A DNA stretch of 64,000 nt, from assembly GCF_026427355.1 (NCBI RefSeq), contig NZ_CP102665.1, positions 62,001-126,000 of the forward strand. The letters are read 5' to 3'. The stretch is from Sphingobium sp. JS3065 (GTDB lineage: Bacteria; Pseudomonadota; Alphaproteobacteria; Sphingomonadales; Sphingomonadaceae). The notes under the pieces are model-generated. The model made no database searches, was not told the DNA's origin, and was given only the letters and a program-made list of their open reading frames with translations. How positions within the stretch are numbered: position 1 is the first letter of the stretch; each line of letters begins with the position of its first letter. This document shows positions 1-8,885 of this stretch, piece by piece. A program made the translations under genes and the position numbers.

Positions 1-1
1 C

Positions 2-508
2 CTGCGCTTCACTGGCGAATATCGGGAAGATCCCGGCCTTTACCGCAGCTTCGCGGCCATATTCGAGGGGCCGACCGACCTGACCGAAAAGGCGTTTGAG
101 AAGGCCCTGTGGGAAAGAGTGCAGTCATTGAGCGACAAGGATGCCTGGCGCGGCCTCGACTATGACGACCGCGTAAGCGCCGATCCCGCCAACCCGCATT
201 TTTCCCTCAGCTTCGGGGGAGAGGCCTATTTCATCGTCGGCCTCCACCCCCATGCAAGCCGTCCCGCCCGCCGCTTTTCGCATCCCACGCTCGTCTTCAA
301 TCTTCACGATCAGTTCGAGCAGCTTCGCGCCGGCAGCAAATATGAAGGCATGCGCGAGAAAATCATGATCCGCGACGAGGCGCTGGCGGGATCCCGCAAT
401 CCCATGCTGGAACGCTTCGGCGAAAATAGCGAGGCGCGGCAATATTCCGGCAGGGCGGTGGATGACGGGTGGCAGGCGCCCTTCGAATATCATGGCGACA
501 AATCGTGA
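2..508 (+). CDS. YqcI/YcgG family protein (heme-type N-hydroxylase family), 5' end cut by the window
   Basis: The reading frame is open from the first bases, so the start lies outside the window; about 168 C-terminal residues are visible. The stretch FIVGLHPHASRPARRF, then LVFNLHDQFEQLR, then GSRNPMLERFG and the ending EARQYSGRAV, is the conserved core of the YqcI/YcgG family, including its His-Pro-His element. Characterised relatives (GntA of guanitoxin biosynthesis, and by my recollection DcsA of cycloserine biosynthesis) are heme proteins that hydroxylate a guanidine nitrogen of arginine-like substrates. The substrate here is unknown. The stop codon overlaps the GTG start of the next gene (GTGA at 505-508), so the two are probably co-translated. 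Family assignment is by eye; function is inferred from the family. Confidence 0.72.
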   Translation: MRFTGEYREDPGLYRSFAAIFEGPTDLTEKAFEKALWERVQSLSDKDAWRGLDYDDRVSADPANPHFSLSFGGEAYFIVGLHPHASRPARRFSHPTLVFNLHDQFEQLRAGSKYEGMREKIMIRDEALAGSRNPMLERFGENSEARQYSGRAVDDGWQAPFEYHGDKS

Positions 509-1092
509 AGCGCAACGTCATTCCGGAGCGGTGCGGCACGGCATTCCGTCTTCCGCAGAATGCTGTCCTGACGGTGATCGATCCCAGAGGCGGGCAGGTG
601 GCGGACCTGCTGGCCTATAGCGCGGACGACATTTGCGAAGTCCTCTCATCGGGCCGCACGCTGGACTATGCGGAGACGGTCAGCCTTTCCACCGGCCATC
701 GCCTTTATTCCAACCGGTCGCGGGTCATGCTGACCATTGTCGAGGACATGGTCGGAAGGCATGATTTTCTGCTGACGCCCTGCTCCGTCGATACTTTCCG
801 GCACTTTTACCCCGATCTTGAGCCGCATCGCGGCTGCTTCGGGAATTTTGTGGAAGCCCTTGCGCCCTTCGGCATCGAACCGGACGATATTCCGGTGGCG
901 TTCAATTGCTTCATGAATGTCCCGATCGATCCATCCGGGAAGCTCCACGTGCTTCCACCGGTCAGCAAGGCGGGAGATCATATTCGATTCCGCGCCGAGA
1001 TGGACCTGATCATCGGCCTGACCGCCTGCTCCGCACCGGCATCCAATGGCGGCACTTTCAAGCCGATCCACTATGAGATTTGCGGACCCTGA
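505..1092 (+). CDS. DUF1989 family protein (urea carboxylase-associated type)
   Basis: I place the start at GTG 505, which overlaps the upstream stop and gives a 195-residue protein beginning MKRNVIPERCGTAFRL. A longer in-frame start exists at 469 but lies inside the upstream gene. The C-terminal segment with AFNCFMNVPID, then LPPVSKAGDHIRFRAEMD, then TACSAPASNGG is the signature of DUF1989, the family called urea amidolyase-associated protein when it sits beside urea carboxylase. The conserved Cys and Asn residues suggest metal or small-molecule binding, but no reaction is established. Overlap with the YqcI/YcgG gene suggests a shared guanidine or urea-nitrogen substrate (inference). The 3' end overlaps the convergent small gene at 1071-1277 by 22 bases. 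Confidence 0.8.
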   Translation: MKRNVIPERCGTAFRLPQNAVLTVIDPRGGQVADLLAYSADDICEVLSSGRTLDYAETVSLSTGHRLYSNRSRVMLTIVEDMVGRHDFLLTPCSVDTFRHFYPDLEPHRGCFGNFVEALAPFGIEPDDIPVAFNCFMNVPIDPSGKLHVLPPVSKAGDHIRFRAEMDLIIGLTACSAPASNGGTFKPIHYEICGP

Positions 1093-1277
1093 ACCGCTTC
1101 GGCCATTGCGCGCCGCCGTTCGCGCCGCGCCTCCCGGCGTTCGGCGGACACCGCCTCCTGTTCCCATGCCTTGGCCGCCTTTCCGGCTACGGTGCGGACA
1201 TTTTCCAGCGGTGCGTTGGTCGCGCGATGGCGATGATAGGCTGCTTGAACCCGGCATAAGATCGATGAGAGTTCCAT
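1071..1277 (-). CDS. Small hypothetical protein, paralogue of the one at 9120-9407
   Basis: This 68-residue protein starts at ATG 1277; an AAAGG ribosome-binding site sits six bases upstream, whereas the ATG two codons earlier is too close to it. The product (MELSSILCRVQAAYHRHRAT...) aligns with the 9120-9407 product over most of its length: Cys-Arg-x-Gln-Ala-Ala-x-His-Arg, then LENVRTVAGKAAKAWEQEA against LEKVRKIALAAANAWEVQA. That shared pattern, found twice in 8 kb, is the main reason to believe it is a real gene. The protein is helical and charged, with a highly basic tail (Arg-rich). I do not recognise a function. Its end overlaps the end of the convergent DUF1989 gene. Confidence 0.55.
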   Translation of the reverse strand: MELSSILCRVQAAYHRHRATNAPLENVRTVAGKAAKAWEQEAVSAERREARRERRRAMAEAVQGPQIS

Positions 1278-1538
1278 GGACATCCTTTCCCAATGGGCGA
1301 TCGATATTTCATGAATTGCTGTAATAGTCATATAGGATGATGGATAAATATTGCCATGCTATTTCCAGCCTTTATTTTGCCGATGGTGCCTGCTTTATAG
1401 CGGATTGTCGAAATCGTTGGCATTTCGACTGCCGAAAATCGTACTGACGCATGTTAAAATTTGGCCACGGTTCGGCTCCGGGTTCATCCTGGCTGGTTAA
1501 ATCTCCACATTCGTCCAATCCTTGATCGGAGACATATC

Positions 1539-1652
1539 GTGGCCACAGCGAAGAATATTTCGAAAACCGCAACCAAGCCCGTGAAATCGTCCGATGCCGT
1601 CAGGCTGCTTGCGGCCTGCAAGGAAGAACTCATGGCGCAGGCCGTTCAGTAA
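1539..1652 (+). CDS. Very small basic hypothetical protein (37 aa)
   Basis: A GTG at 1539 is preceded by a GGAG at 1527-1530 and opens a 37-residue frame (MATAKNISKTATKPVKSS...). The N-terminal half is rich in Lys, Thr and Ser; the C-terminal half (AVRLLAACKEELMAQ) looks like an amphipathic helix. The composition and the ribosome-binding site favour a real gene, but I recognise no family. It ends 57 bases before the flavoprotein gene at 1709 and could be co-transcribed with it. Confidence 0.3.
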   Translation: MATAKNISKTATKPVKSSDAVRLLAACKEELMAQAVQ

Positions 1653-1708
1653 AGGGGCTTGCCGGGGGCTGCGCCAGCTCCGGCATCCCATAACAGGTCT
1701 GGATATCG

Positions 1709-2632
1709 ATGTCCGGTCATCATGATGATGTCGATTGCTTGATCGTCGGCGGCGGGCCAGCAGGCCTGACCGCCGCCATCTATATCGCGCGCTTCCATCT
1801 GTCGGCGGTCGTCGCCGATGCTGGCGACAGCCGCGCCGCCCTTATCCCATTGACCCGCAATCATGCCGGCTTTCCCGAAGGCATCAGCGGACCCGACCTG
1901 CTCGCCCGCATGCGGGTGCAGGCCGAACGCTATGGCGCGGCCGTGCGAGAGGGGCTGGTGACGGCGCTGGCGCGCCATGATGACGGCTTTCGCGCCGACA
2001 CGACATTCGGACCAATCCGTGCGAAGACCGTCCTGCTGGCGACAGGGGTGGCCAATCGACGGCCCGGCGGGATGAACGGGGAAACGCATGATCGCGCCCT
2101 GGCCGCAGGGCTGCTGCGCTATTGCCCGATCTGCGACGGTTATGAGATGACCGACCGGCGCATCGCGGTGATCGGCACGGGCGAGCGCGGCTATGCCGAA
2201 GCACTGTTCCTGCGAAGCTATACGGCCGATGTGAGGCTCGTGGCTCCGGCGGGCGGCCATATATTGAGCGCGGCGCATCGGGCAGGTTTGAACGATGCCG
2301 GTATCGCGCTTTTGGGGCCGTGCGGCACCATCGCCATCGCCGGTCCGTCGATCGTCCTCACGATCGGCAGCGGGACGGCGGCGTTCGATACCCTCTATCC
2401 CGCGCTGGGTTCCGATGTCCGCTCGGAACTTGCCGGGCAAATCGGCGCGCATCGGTCGGAAGAGGGTTGCCTGACCGTCGACGCCCATCAGCGCACCGAC
2501 ATCCCTGGCCTCTATGCGGCGGGCGATGTCGTGCTGGGTCTGGACCAGATCAGCCATGCCATGGGCGAAGGCGGCGTCGCCGCGACCACGATCCGCAACG
2601 ATCTGGCCCGGCGAACACCCCTTCGACGTTAG
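1709..2632 (+). CDS. NAD(P)/FAD-dependent oxidoreductase, thioredoxin reductase-like
   Basis: The 307-residue product has an FAD-binding dinucleotide fold at the N-terminus (GGGPAG, residues 14-19), an ATG motif near residue 111, a Cys pair CPIC at residues 139-142, a second nucleotide-binding segment (IGTGERG) just after it, and a C-terminal FAD motif with GLYAAGD. This is the layout of low-molecular-weight thioredoxin reductases, which move electrons from NADPH through FAD to a Cys pair. The pair here is C-P-I-C rather than the usual CATC or CAVC, as in many TrxB-like proteins of unknown partner. It converges with the catalase gene, ending one base before that stop codon. A role in redox defence alongside catalase is an inference from this pairing. 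It could also be a ferredoxin/flavodoxin-type reductase variant. Confidence 0.85.
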   Translation: MSGHHDDVDCLIVGGGPAGLTAAIYIARFHLSAVVADAGDSRAALIPLTRNHAGFPEGISGPDLLARMRVQAERYGAAVREGLVTALARHDDGFRADTTFGPIRAKTVLLATGVANRRPGGMNGETHDRALAAGLLRYCPICDGYEMTDRRIAVIGTGERGYAEALFLRSYTADVRLVAPAGGHILSAAHRAGLNDAGIALLGPCGTIAIAGPSIVLTIGSGTAAFDTLYPALGSDVRSELAGQIGAHRSEEGCLTVDAHQRTDIPGLYAAGDVVLGLDQISHAMGEGGVAATTIRNDLARRTPLRR

Positions 2633-2633
2633 G

Positions 2634-4829
2634 TCACGCTTCGGGCTGTGCGTCCAGATCGACGGCCAGTTCGCGCGGCCAGTAGCGCAGGGAACGGCAG
2701 GCTGCGATGAACGGCTCCGCATCCGTCGCCGCGCCCAGCGGGAGGCAGGCTTCGTCCAGATCGTCGGCAATCCCCGCCTTGACGAAGATCGCCTCCGCCT
2801 CGGCGCTGATGCCGATATATTTGCAATGGGCGAAGGCGTCGGTCGCGAAATCCCTGGCCGCCGCATCCAGCGACAGCAGGGCCGCTCCTTCGTCCGAAAC
2901 CAGGATCGCGACCGCATCGAACAATATGGACGGTCCCCCGTCGATCTTGTGTCTGGCGGCGACCGTCGTCCCGTCCGAAAGCGTGACGCCGCCGATCTTC
3001 GGCGCAATCACCTCATAGACGGCGCCCTCGGCATCGACGGCTTTCAACAGCGCCTGGAAGATATCCGCGTCCGCGCCGTCGCTCAGCAATATGCCCAGCT
3101 TGCGCCCCTTGAAGCTGTTCGGGCCATTTTTGACGATGCTCAGCTTGTCGGAAGCCGGCAGGTCGGTGATCGGTTCCCGCGCCGCCACGGCGGGATCGGG
3201 AAGCGCGAGGCCCAGGCCATCGGCCACTGTGGCGGCCAGCGTCCCGTCGATGTTGATCAGGTGCGATACGACGCGGGAACGGATGTCGGGCCGTTCCACC
3301 TTGGACAGTTCGAATACCAGCGCATCGCCGATATGCTTTTGTTCGATGGCCGTCTGGCTGACCAGGAATTGCCGCGCCTGACTGTAATGATCCGCGAAGC
3401 TTTCCGAACGCAAGCGCTGCTTGGGTCCGTCGGCATTTTCCGCGAAGCTGGTGAAGCCGCGCACCGGGTCTTCGCGCGGGCCGCCCTGCGCCGCGCCCCA
3501 GCTATTGGGTTCATAATTCACGCGGCCCACGGGATTGCGCATCGCCATATGCCCGTCCTGCTGGAAATGGGCCATGGGACATTTGGGCGCATTGATCGGA
3601 ATATGGGTGAAATTGGGACCGCCCAGCCGCTTGATCTGCGTGTCGAGATAGGAGAAATTGCGGCCTTGCAGCAGCGGATCGTTCGAAAAGTCGATGCCCG
3701 GCGGCACATTCTGGGTGCAGAAAGCCACCTGCTCCGTCTCCGCGAAGAAATTGTCCACCACGCGGTCGAGCACCAGGCGCCCGACGATGCGGATCGGCAC
3801 CAGTTCCTCCGGGATGATCTTCGTCGCGTCGAGCACATCGAAGTCGAAGCTGTCGGCGAATGCGTCGTCGAACAACTGGACGCCCAGTTCCCATTCGGGA
3901 AGATCGCCACCGTTGATCGCGTCCCACAGGTCGCGGCGGTGGAAGTCGGGGTCCGCGCCGTTGATCTTCACCGCCTCGTTCCACATCACCGACTGGAGGC
4001 CCTGCTTGGGTTTCCAGTGGAACTTGACGAAGGTCGACTGACCCTCCGCATCGACAAGGCGGAAGGTGTGGACGCCAAAGCCCTCCATCGTCCGGAAGGA
4101 TCGCGGGATCGCCCGGTCGGACATGGTCCACATGACCATATGGAAGCTTTCCGGCGTCAGGCTGATGAAATCCCAGAAATTGTCGTGCGCGGTCTGCGCC
4201 TGCGGAAAGTTGCGATCCGGTTCCGGCTTAGCGGAGTGGATGAGGTCGGGGAATTTGATGGCATCCTGGATGAAGAAGACCGGGATATTGTTGCCCACCA
4301 GATCCCAGTTGCCCTCCTGCGTATAAAGCTTGACCGCGAAGCCGCGCACGTCGCGGGCAAGGTCGAACGAGCCCTTGGAACCCGCGACGGTCGAGAAGCG
4401 GACGAAGGCGGGCGTGCGTTCGCCGACGCGCTGGAAGATGTCGGCGCGGCTGACGTCGGCCAGACTGTCGGTCAGCTCGAAGAAACCATGCGCGCCATAG
4501 CCGCGCGCATGCACGACGCGCTCCGGGATGCGCTCATGATCGAAATGGAAGATCTTCTCGCGGAAATGGCTGTCCTCCAGCAAGGTGGGGCCGCGTGCGC
4601 CCTGCTTCAGGCTGTTCTGGTCGTCGGCGACCGGAATGCCCTGCTGGGTGGTCAGGGCCGCGACATCGCCGCCGGCGACCTGATGAGTCTCGCCGCCCGG
4701 CATTTGCGGTTCGTCGAAAGCGAAGGAAATGGCGGCGTCGGCGGGAAGGGGGGATGCCTTTCCGGGCGTCTCACCGGCAATATCGGCCAGGGCAGGGGGT
4801 GGGGGCGTTCTGGGGGGCTTTGCGGTCAT
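2634..4829 (-). CDS. katE: Large-subunit catalase (clade II, HPII type)
   Basis: The 731-residue product matches heme catalases of the large-subunit clade, which decompose hydrogen peroxide in the cytoplasm. The distal His is His107 in [11 protein letters not shown], the distal Asn is in [13 protein letters not shown] near residue 180, and the proximal heme Tyr is in [14 protein letters not shown] near residue 395. The length, well above the roughly 480-500 residues of small catalases, comes from an N-terminal extension and a C-terminal flavodoxin-like or GATase-like domain starting around residue 570 ([14 protein letters not shown]). The start ATG at 4829 follows a strong AGGAGGATCAAT. The gene is transcribed away from the Crp/Fnr regulator, with a 242-base gap that must hold both promoters. 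It converges on the TrxR-like gene. Confidence 0.95.
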   Translation of the reverse strand: MTAKPPRTPPPPALADIAGETPGKASPLPADAAISFAFDEPQMPGGETHQVAGGDVAALTTQQGIPVADDQNSLKQGARGPTLLEDSHFREKIFHFDHERIPERVVHARGYGAHGFFELTDSLADVSRADIFQRVGERTPAFVRFSTVAGSKGSFDLARDVRGFAVKLYTQEGNWDLVGNNIPVFFIQDAIKFPDLIHSAKPEPDRNFPQAQTAHDNFWDFISLTPESFHMVMWTMSDRAIPRSFRTMEGFGVHTFRLVDAEGQSTFVKFHWKPKQGLQSVMWNEAVKINGADPDFHRRDLWDAINGGDLPEWELGVQLFDDAFADSFDFDVLDATKIIPEELVPIRIVGRLVLDRVVDNFFAETEQVAFCTQNVPPGIDFSNDPLLQGRNFSYLDTQIKRLGGPNFTHIPINAPKCPMAHFQQDGHMAMRNPVGRVNYEPNSWGAAQGGPREDPVRGFTSFAENADGPKQRLRSESFADHYSQARQFLVSQTAIEQKHIGDALVFELSKVERPDIRSRVVSHLINIDGTLAATVADGLGLALPDPAVAAREPITDLPASDKLSIVKNGPNSFKGRKLGILLSDGADADIFQALLKAVDAEGAVYEVIAPKIGGVTLSDGTTVAARHKIDGGPSILFDAVAILVSDEGAALLSLDAAARDFATDAFAHCKYIGISAEAEAIFVKAGIADDLDEACLPLGAATDAEPFIAACRSLRYWPRELAVDLDAQPEA

Positions 4830-5071
4830 ATTGATCCTCCTCCGATGGGTTGGATGATGTTGCGGCTGGGCATGCGCCAGCGCGGAAATCCGTTTGCGGA
4901 TAGTTGCTCGTAGAACCGGGGGGAGGGGTTCGCGGTTTCCCGTGCGTGAGGGAAATTAACCTGCGTCATCACGATTGCGCGTGAAAAGTGGGCAACGCCC
5001 AACCGGCTGGATCGTTACAGGCGTGCACAGAGTTGTTGCTGATGCATCTGTACCCAGGGAGATGGTCAGCG

Positions 5072-5824
5072 ATGTTCACCGAACGTTTCCTGAGAGACAA
5101 GCGTGGCGCGGTGCTGGAGCCGGCGGAGCGTGAGCGGCTCGAACGAGCGGTCCGCCAGGTCCGGACGCTGTCGCCCAGAACGACCATATGTCGGGCGGGC
5201 GAGCCGCTGCATCAAAGCACGCTGCTGCTGGAAGGCATCATGTCGCGCTACATCGACGATCGCAACGGCCTGCGGCAACTGGTGGCGGTGCATGTGCCGG
5301 GGGATTTCATCGATCTGCATGCCTTTCCGTTGAAGCTTCTCGATCATGATGTCGCCACGATGACGGCCGCAACGGTGGCGATCGTCCCGCATGCGGAACT
5401 GGACGATATTGTGCGCACCATGCCGGAACTGACGCGCAAGCTGTGGTTTTCGACGCTGATCGACGCGGCGATCCATCGCGCCTGGCTGTTCCGGCTAGGA
5501 CGTCTCGATGCTGTCGGGCGGATCGCGCATTTTCTGTGCGAAACCAATGCGCGGCTGGTTTCCGCCGGGCTGAGCGATGGACGCCGGTTCGCTCTGGGCC
5601 TTACCCAGACAGATTTGTCTGAAATCTGTGGTTTGACCAATGTTCATGTGAACAGGGTGTTGCGGCAATTGCGGGAAGAAAGGCTCTGCGTGTTTCGATC
5701 CTCGCTCGTCGAAATTCTCGATCCGTACAGGCTGGCGGCGCGCGGTCAGTTCCAGGGCGATTATCTCTATCTCCAATCTCAAGAGGATGTTTTTTCATCC
5801 TCCCATTCAGGGCATATTTCATGA
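5072..5824 (+). CDS. Crp/Fnr family transcriptional regulator
   Basis: The product has an N-terminal cyclic-nucleotide-binding-like beta-roll (about residues 20-130, with GEPLHQSTLLLEGIMSRY) and a C-terminal winged helix-turn-helix (LGLTQTDLSEICGLTNVHVNRVLRQL, given here in two known halves: LTQTDLSEICGLT and NVHVNRVLRQL). I chose ATG 5072 because a GGGAGA lies ten bases upstream and the 250-residue length fits the family; an in-frame start at 4988 adds an unrelated tail. No CxxC iron-sulfur ligand set is visible at the N-terminus, so it is probably not an oxygen-sensing Fnr. Its stop overlaps the next start (ATGA at 5821), making it the first gene of a tightly coupled three-gene unit. It is divergent from katE and might control it. 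Confidence 0.85.
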   Translation: MFTERFLRDKRGAVLEPAERERLERAVRQVRTLSPRTTICRAGEPLHQSTLLLEGIMSRYIDDRNGLRQLVAVHVPGDFIDLHAFPLKLLDHDVATMTAATVAIVPHAELDDIVRTMPELTRKLWFSTLIDAAIHRAWLFRLGRLDAVGRIAHFLCETNARLVSAGLSDGRRFALGLTQTDLSEICGLTNVHVNRVLRQLREERLCVFRSSLVEILDPYRLAARGQFQGDYLYLQSQEDVFSSSHSGHIS

Positions 5825-6027
5825 CAGAGCCTTTCCCCATTTTTCAGCCGCATGCCGAACCCGGCGTCGCCACCGCCGAAGACGGCGTCGTCCTTCTGGA
5901 CGGACCCAATGGCATGGCCCTGACATTGACCCCTTATGCCGCGGCGCAGACCGGCCGAAACCTGATCGCCGCCGCGGAAATTGCCCAACGGCAAAATGGG
6001 TCGTCCGGGTCACGCGACGATGTTTGA
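5821..6027 (+). CDS. Small hypothetical protein in the Crp operon (68 aa)
   Basis: The ATG at 5821 overlaps the stop of the Crp/Fnr gene in an ATGA. The 68-residue product begins MTEPFPIFQPHAEPG and contains the acidic stretch ATAEDGVVLLDGPNG followed by a helical ALTLTPYAAAQTGRNL. It ends eight bases into the next gene. The two overlaps argue that all three genes are translated together. I do not recognise a characterised family; short proteins of this pattern occur beside similar regulators in sphingomonads by my recollection. Confidence 0.5.
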   Translation: MTEPFPIFQPHAEPGVATAEDGVVLLDGPNGMALTLTPYAAAQTGRNLIAAAEIAQRQNGSSGSRDDV

Positions 6028-6490
6028 TGTCATCGACCGCTGGGTCCGCCTGATGGAGAGCGGCTTTTCCATGGCGCAGACCGGCATGCGCGCCATGGAA
6101 ACACTGGGGTCCGGCAATGAGGTCATCGCCGCCCGCATGACGATCATCGGTGCTGCCATGCAATCGCCGCACAGGGCCGACTATGCGGAACTTGCGCGCA
6201 TGATGCCGGAAAAGGTCGATGCCGTCTCCCGCGCGGGAGCCGCGACCGTCGCGGCCTGGTGGGCGGCGCAGGCCGCATGGGCGGGGCAGATGCAGCATCT
6301 GGGCATGATGGCGATGCGCGGAAGGCCGCCGACCAGGGAAGAGTTCGCCCATCTGGGCAACCGCGTGGCGACCGCCACGGTGGAGGCGATCGAGGCGCAG
6401 GCCAGGCTGGGCGCCAGGGCCTTGGCGCCGGTACATCGCAGGGCCACGTCCAATGCGCGAAGGCTCCGGCGCAGGACGAAGAAAAGCTGA
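6020..6490 (+). CDS. Phasin-like hypothetical protein
   Basis: The start is taken as ATG 6020, eight bases before the end of the preceding gene, giving 156 residues (MFDVIDRWVRLMESGFSMA...). The product is almost entirely helical, Ala- and Met-rich, with long amphipathic stretches (TIIGAAMQSP, AATVAAWWAAQAAWAGQM) and a very basic tail ending in RRLRRRTKKS. This resembles phasin or polyhydroxyalkanoate granule-associated proteins, which coat storage granules and often carry a basic DNA-binding tail. The assignment rests on composition and not on a diagnostic motif. Third gene of the Crp operon, so probably a stress- or storage-responsive product. Confidence 0.55.
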   Translation: MFDVIDRWVRLMESGFSMAQTGMRAMETLGSGNEVIAARMTIIGAAMQSPHRADYAELARMMPEKVDAVSRAGAATVAAWWAAQAAWAGQMQHLGMMAMRGRPPTREEFAHLGNRVATATVEAIEAQARLGARALAPVHRRATSNARRLRRRTKKS

Positions 6491-6644
6491 CCCCGGCAGG
6501 CTGAAGGAAGGCCGCCGATCCCGGCTATTGTCCTCAGGCGGTGACCGGCACATATTGGCCCTGCGATAAGTCCGGGGGCCGATGGATCACGCCGCATTGG
6601 TCCGGACTCCCAGATATTCGGTGCAAGGGCGGGAGAGATGATCG

Positions 6645-7901
6645 ATGCCTGACTCCGCTCTCTACGAGCAGGTTCTGACCGGTCTCGGCGCGATCATTCT
6701 GATGACGGCGTGGGTTCCGATGGTCATGCGGAGGATGCCGCTATCCTTGCCGATCTTCTGTGTCGCGGCTGGCGCAGCCTTGTTCGCGCTGCCGGCCTTG
6801 CGGCCCTTTGCCGTTCATCCGCTGCAACATCCGATAGCCGTCGAACGGCTGAGCGAACTGGTCGTGGTGGTTTCGCTCATGGGCGCGGGACTGAAGATCG
6901 ACAGGCGCGCCGGGTTTCGGCGTTGGGCCATCACATGGCGTCTCCTGGGCGTCGCGATGCCCATCACGATCCTGCTGGTTACTATCCTTGCCTCTTCCCT
7001 TCTTGGCCTGGGGATCGCGACCGCGCTGTTGATCGGATCCAGCCTGGCCCCAACCGACCCGGTGCTCGCCAGCGACGTTCAGGTCGGCGCGCCGGGGGAG
7101 GGCAAGGAAGACGAAGTCCGGTTCGCGCTCACCTCCGAAGCGGGGTTGAATGACGGGGCGGCCTTTCCCTTCGTCAATCTGGCGATTGCCCTGGCGGGGC
7201 TGTCCTTCGGAACCCGTGCGTTCGAACATTGGCTGTTGGTCGACGCGATCTGGAAACTGCTGGTCGGAATCGGCATGGGCTATGCCATAGGACGTGCGCT
7301 CGGCTATCTGACCTTCCACCTGCCCAACATAGCCAAGCTTTCCAGGACGGGCGATGGCTTTGTCGCCCTGGGTGCGGCGCTGCTGGCCTATGGACTGACG
7401 CAACTGGTCGGTGGATACGGCTTTCTTGCCGTCTTTGTCGCGGCGCTCGGCCTTCGCCACGCCAGCCGCGATCACCGATACCACCATCGGCTCCACGAAT
7501 TTGCGGAGGAAGCCGAGCGCCTGCTGATGATGCTGCTCCTCGTGCTGTTCGGCGGCATGGTCCTGAATAGCGGCCTGCTGGCCTATTGGGATGGAAGGAC
7601 CCTTCTATTCACGTTTCTCGTCATTCTGATCGTCCGTCCGTTCGCCGGTCTTGTCAGCCTTGGCGGATCGCGGACGCCGTGGCGGGAAAGGCTCGTCATC
7701 TCCTTCTTCGGCATCAGGGGGATGGGCACGATCTACTATCTGGCCTACGCCCTTAATCAAGCCGATTTCCCCGAACCGGAAAGGCTGTGGAGCATCGCGT
7801 CGCTGGTGGTTCTCATCTCGATCATGCTGCATGGCATTACCGCGACACCCTCTCTCCAACTTCTCGATCGGTGGGCAGCGCGTCATCGGTCAGCGCCATA
7901 G
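6645..7901 (+). CDS. CPA1-type sodium (potassium)/proton antiporter
   Basis: The 418-residue product is an inner-membrane protein with about twelve hydrophobic segments. The core matches the cation:proton antiporter-1 family: GSSLAPTDPVLASDVQVG around residues 131-148, then FALTSEAGLNDGAAFPFV with the Asn169-Asp170 pair expected to bind the cation and proton. The length is that of short NhaP-like members lacking a large cytoplasmic tail. The start ATG 6645 follows GGGAGA. It is preceded by 154 bases with no gene and stands alone. The ion specificity cannot be read from sequence. Confidence 0.85.
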   Translation: MPDSALYEQVLTGLGAIILMTAWVPMVMRRMPLSLPIFCVAAGAALFALPALRPFAVHPLQHPIAVERLSELVVVVSLMGAGLKIDRRAGFRRWAITWRLLGVAMPITILLVTILASSLLGLGIATALLIGSSLAPTDPVLASDVQVGAPGEGKEDEVRFALTSEAGLNDGAAFPFVNLAIALAGLSFGTRAFEHWLLVDAIWKLLVGIGMGYAIGRALGYLTFHLPNIAKLSRTGDGFVALGAALLAYGLTQLVGGYGFLAVFVAALGLRHASRDHRYHHRLHEFAEEAERLLMMLLLVLFGGMVLNSGLLAYWDGRTLLFTFLVILIVRPFAGLVSLGGSRTPWRERLVISFFGIRGMGTIYYLAYALNQADFPEPERLWSIASLVVLISIMLHGITATPSLQLLDRWAARHRSAP

Positions 7902-8031
7902 AAGAGCCGGGTCTGGAAAGTCGGCTACGCCGCGTCGCCGTCATGTGGTATCATGGCGCATCCCGGCTCGACTCATCCAGACATGCCGCGACTGAGAGAC
8001 AATCGCGCTCCCGTTTGGCGAGGAGCATGAC

Positions 8032-8232
8032 ATGGCATATCCTGAACAGCCCCACGCATCTCTGTCCCTGCGACAGAAGGAGAGGCGCATCGGCGTGGAA
8101 CGACAAGGGCTTGCCCTGGGCGCCGCACGGGAACGATCCCGTCTTGCGGTTCGCGCGCTGTATGATCGCGAGCAGCAGTCGGATCTCGCATTGGAGGATT
8201 GGGAAAATGAAGGAGGCCCAGTCGCTGGCTAA
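8032..8232 (+). CDS. Small hydrophilic hypothetical protein (66 aa)
   Basis: An AGGAG at 8021-8025 sits six bases before ATG 8032. The 66-residue product (MAYPEQPHASLSLRQKERRI...) is charged and rich in Arg and Glu. Its TAA stop runs directly into a strong bidirectional terminator at 8233. The good ribosome-binding site and the terminator placed exactly at the stop favour a real gene. I recognise no family. Confidence 0.45.
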   Translation: MAYPEQPHASLSLRQKERRIGVERQGLALGAARERSRLAVRALYDREQQSDLALEDWENEGGPVAG

Positions 8233-8257
8233 AAAAGGCGGCCCCTGGCCGCCTTTT
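8233..8257. terminator. Bidirectional intrinsic terminator
   Basis: A perfect 11-bp stem (AAAAGGCGGCC paired with GGCCGCCTTTT) closes a three-base loop and ends in a T-run on both strands. It separates the 66-aa gene on the plus strand from the 39-aa gene on the minus strand and can terminate both. Confidence 0.75.
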
Positions 8258-8272
8258 CTTGGGATTTGAGAG

Positions 8273-8392
8273 CTATTTCTGCTGGTCGGGCTTCTTTGCC
8301 TGCTCGCCACCCTGCTGCTTCTTGCCGGCATCATCCTGTTGATGCTGTTGCTTTTCAGGCTGTTTGCCAGAACCTTCTTTCTTGTCGGGCAT
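8273..8392 (-). CDS. Very small Lys/Gln-rich hydrophilic protein (39 aa)
   Basis: This 39-residue frame starts at ATG 8392 with AAGGAT about nine bases upstream and ends at TAG 8273. The product begins MPDKKEGSGKQPEKQQ and ends KKPDQQK; it contains almost only Lys, Gln, Asp, Gly, Pro and Glu and should be disordered. The bias towards Gln and Lys is unlikely in random high-GC sequence. A shared bidirectional terminator follows. Extremely hydrophilic small proteins of this kind are often stress-induced in alphaproteobacteria; that role is inference only. Confidence 0.5.
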   Translation of the reverse strand: MPDKKEGSGKQPEKQQHQQDDAGKKQQGGEQAKKPDQQK

Positions 8393-8885
8393 TTTTCATA
8401 TCCTTTTCACACGCACCTTTGAGGTGCAATGAACGGAACCGACAGTTGTGGAACAAGTTTCCTAGACAAACCAAATCGAATTGATAGGATGATGTAAAGA
8501 GTGGCTTATTTGTTTTAAATGCCGAAAATGTAAATCGGACAGTGATGAAAATCGCCTGTTGAGTTGTCCGGATCAATTTGCGGTATCATCATGCATGGGA
8601 AGAACGGAGATCGGCCCGCGCTCCATTTCTCCACGATAGAAGTGGTCTGTGAAAATAATGACCGCCCTGGATGAATTCATACCGGTTTCGGATCGATATA
8701 TGATATGATTGGTCATCACTCGATTTATGATCGTAAGCATCCTGTGGCAGAGACGTGACCGCTCCTGGGAGAATGACGGGGGCGGCCTGCTGGAAGCGAA
8801 AATCGTCATCCAGCGGGAATGCTGATCAAGGCGCCGTTCCTCGCCGTTTTGCGCATCGGCCCCCTTATCCTGAAGGAATTATCCA
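8393..8885. other. Intergenic stretch without a convincing gene
   Basis: About 490 bases with lower GC than the flanks. Frames exist on the minus strand (for example 8573-8809) but lack a ribosome-binding site or recognisable product. The minus-strand promoter for the 39-aa gene and the plus-strand promoter for the 42-aa gene should lie here. I see no structured RNA that I can name. Confidence 0.4.

Noticed and set aside
2514..4913. A 799-codon open frame on the plus strand under katE
   Set aside because: It is the antisense of the catalase, which has all catalytic residues. The frame runs on from the end of the flavoprotein gene and shows no domain.
8573..8809. A 78-codon minus-strand frame
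   Set aside because: No ribosome-binding site at any of its ATGs, no known family, and an amino-acid pattern that changes character half-way.
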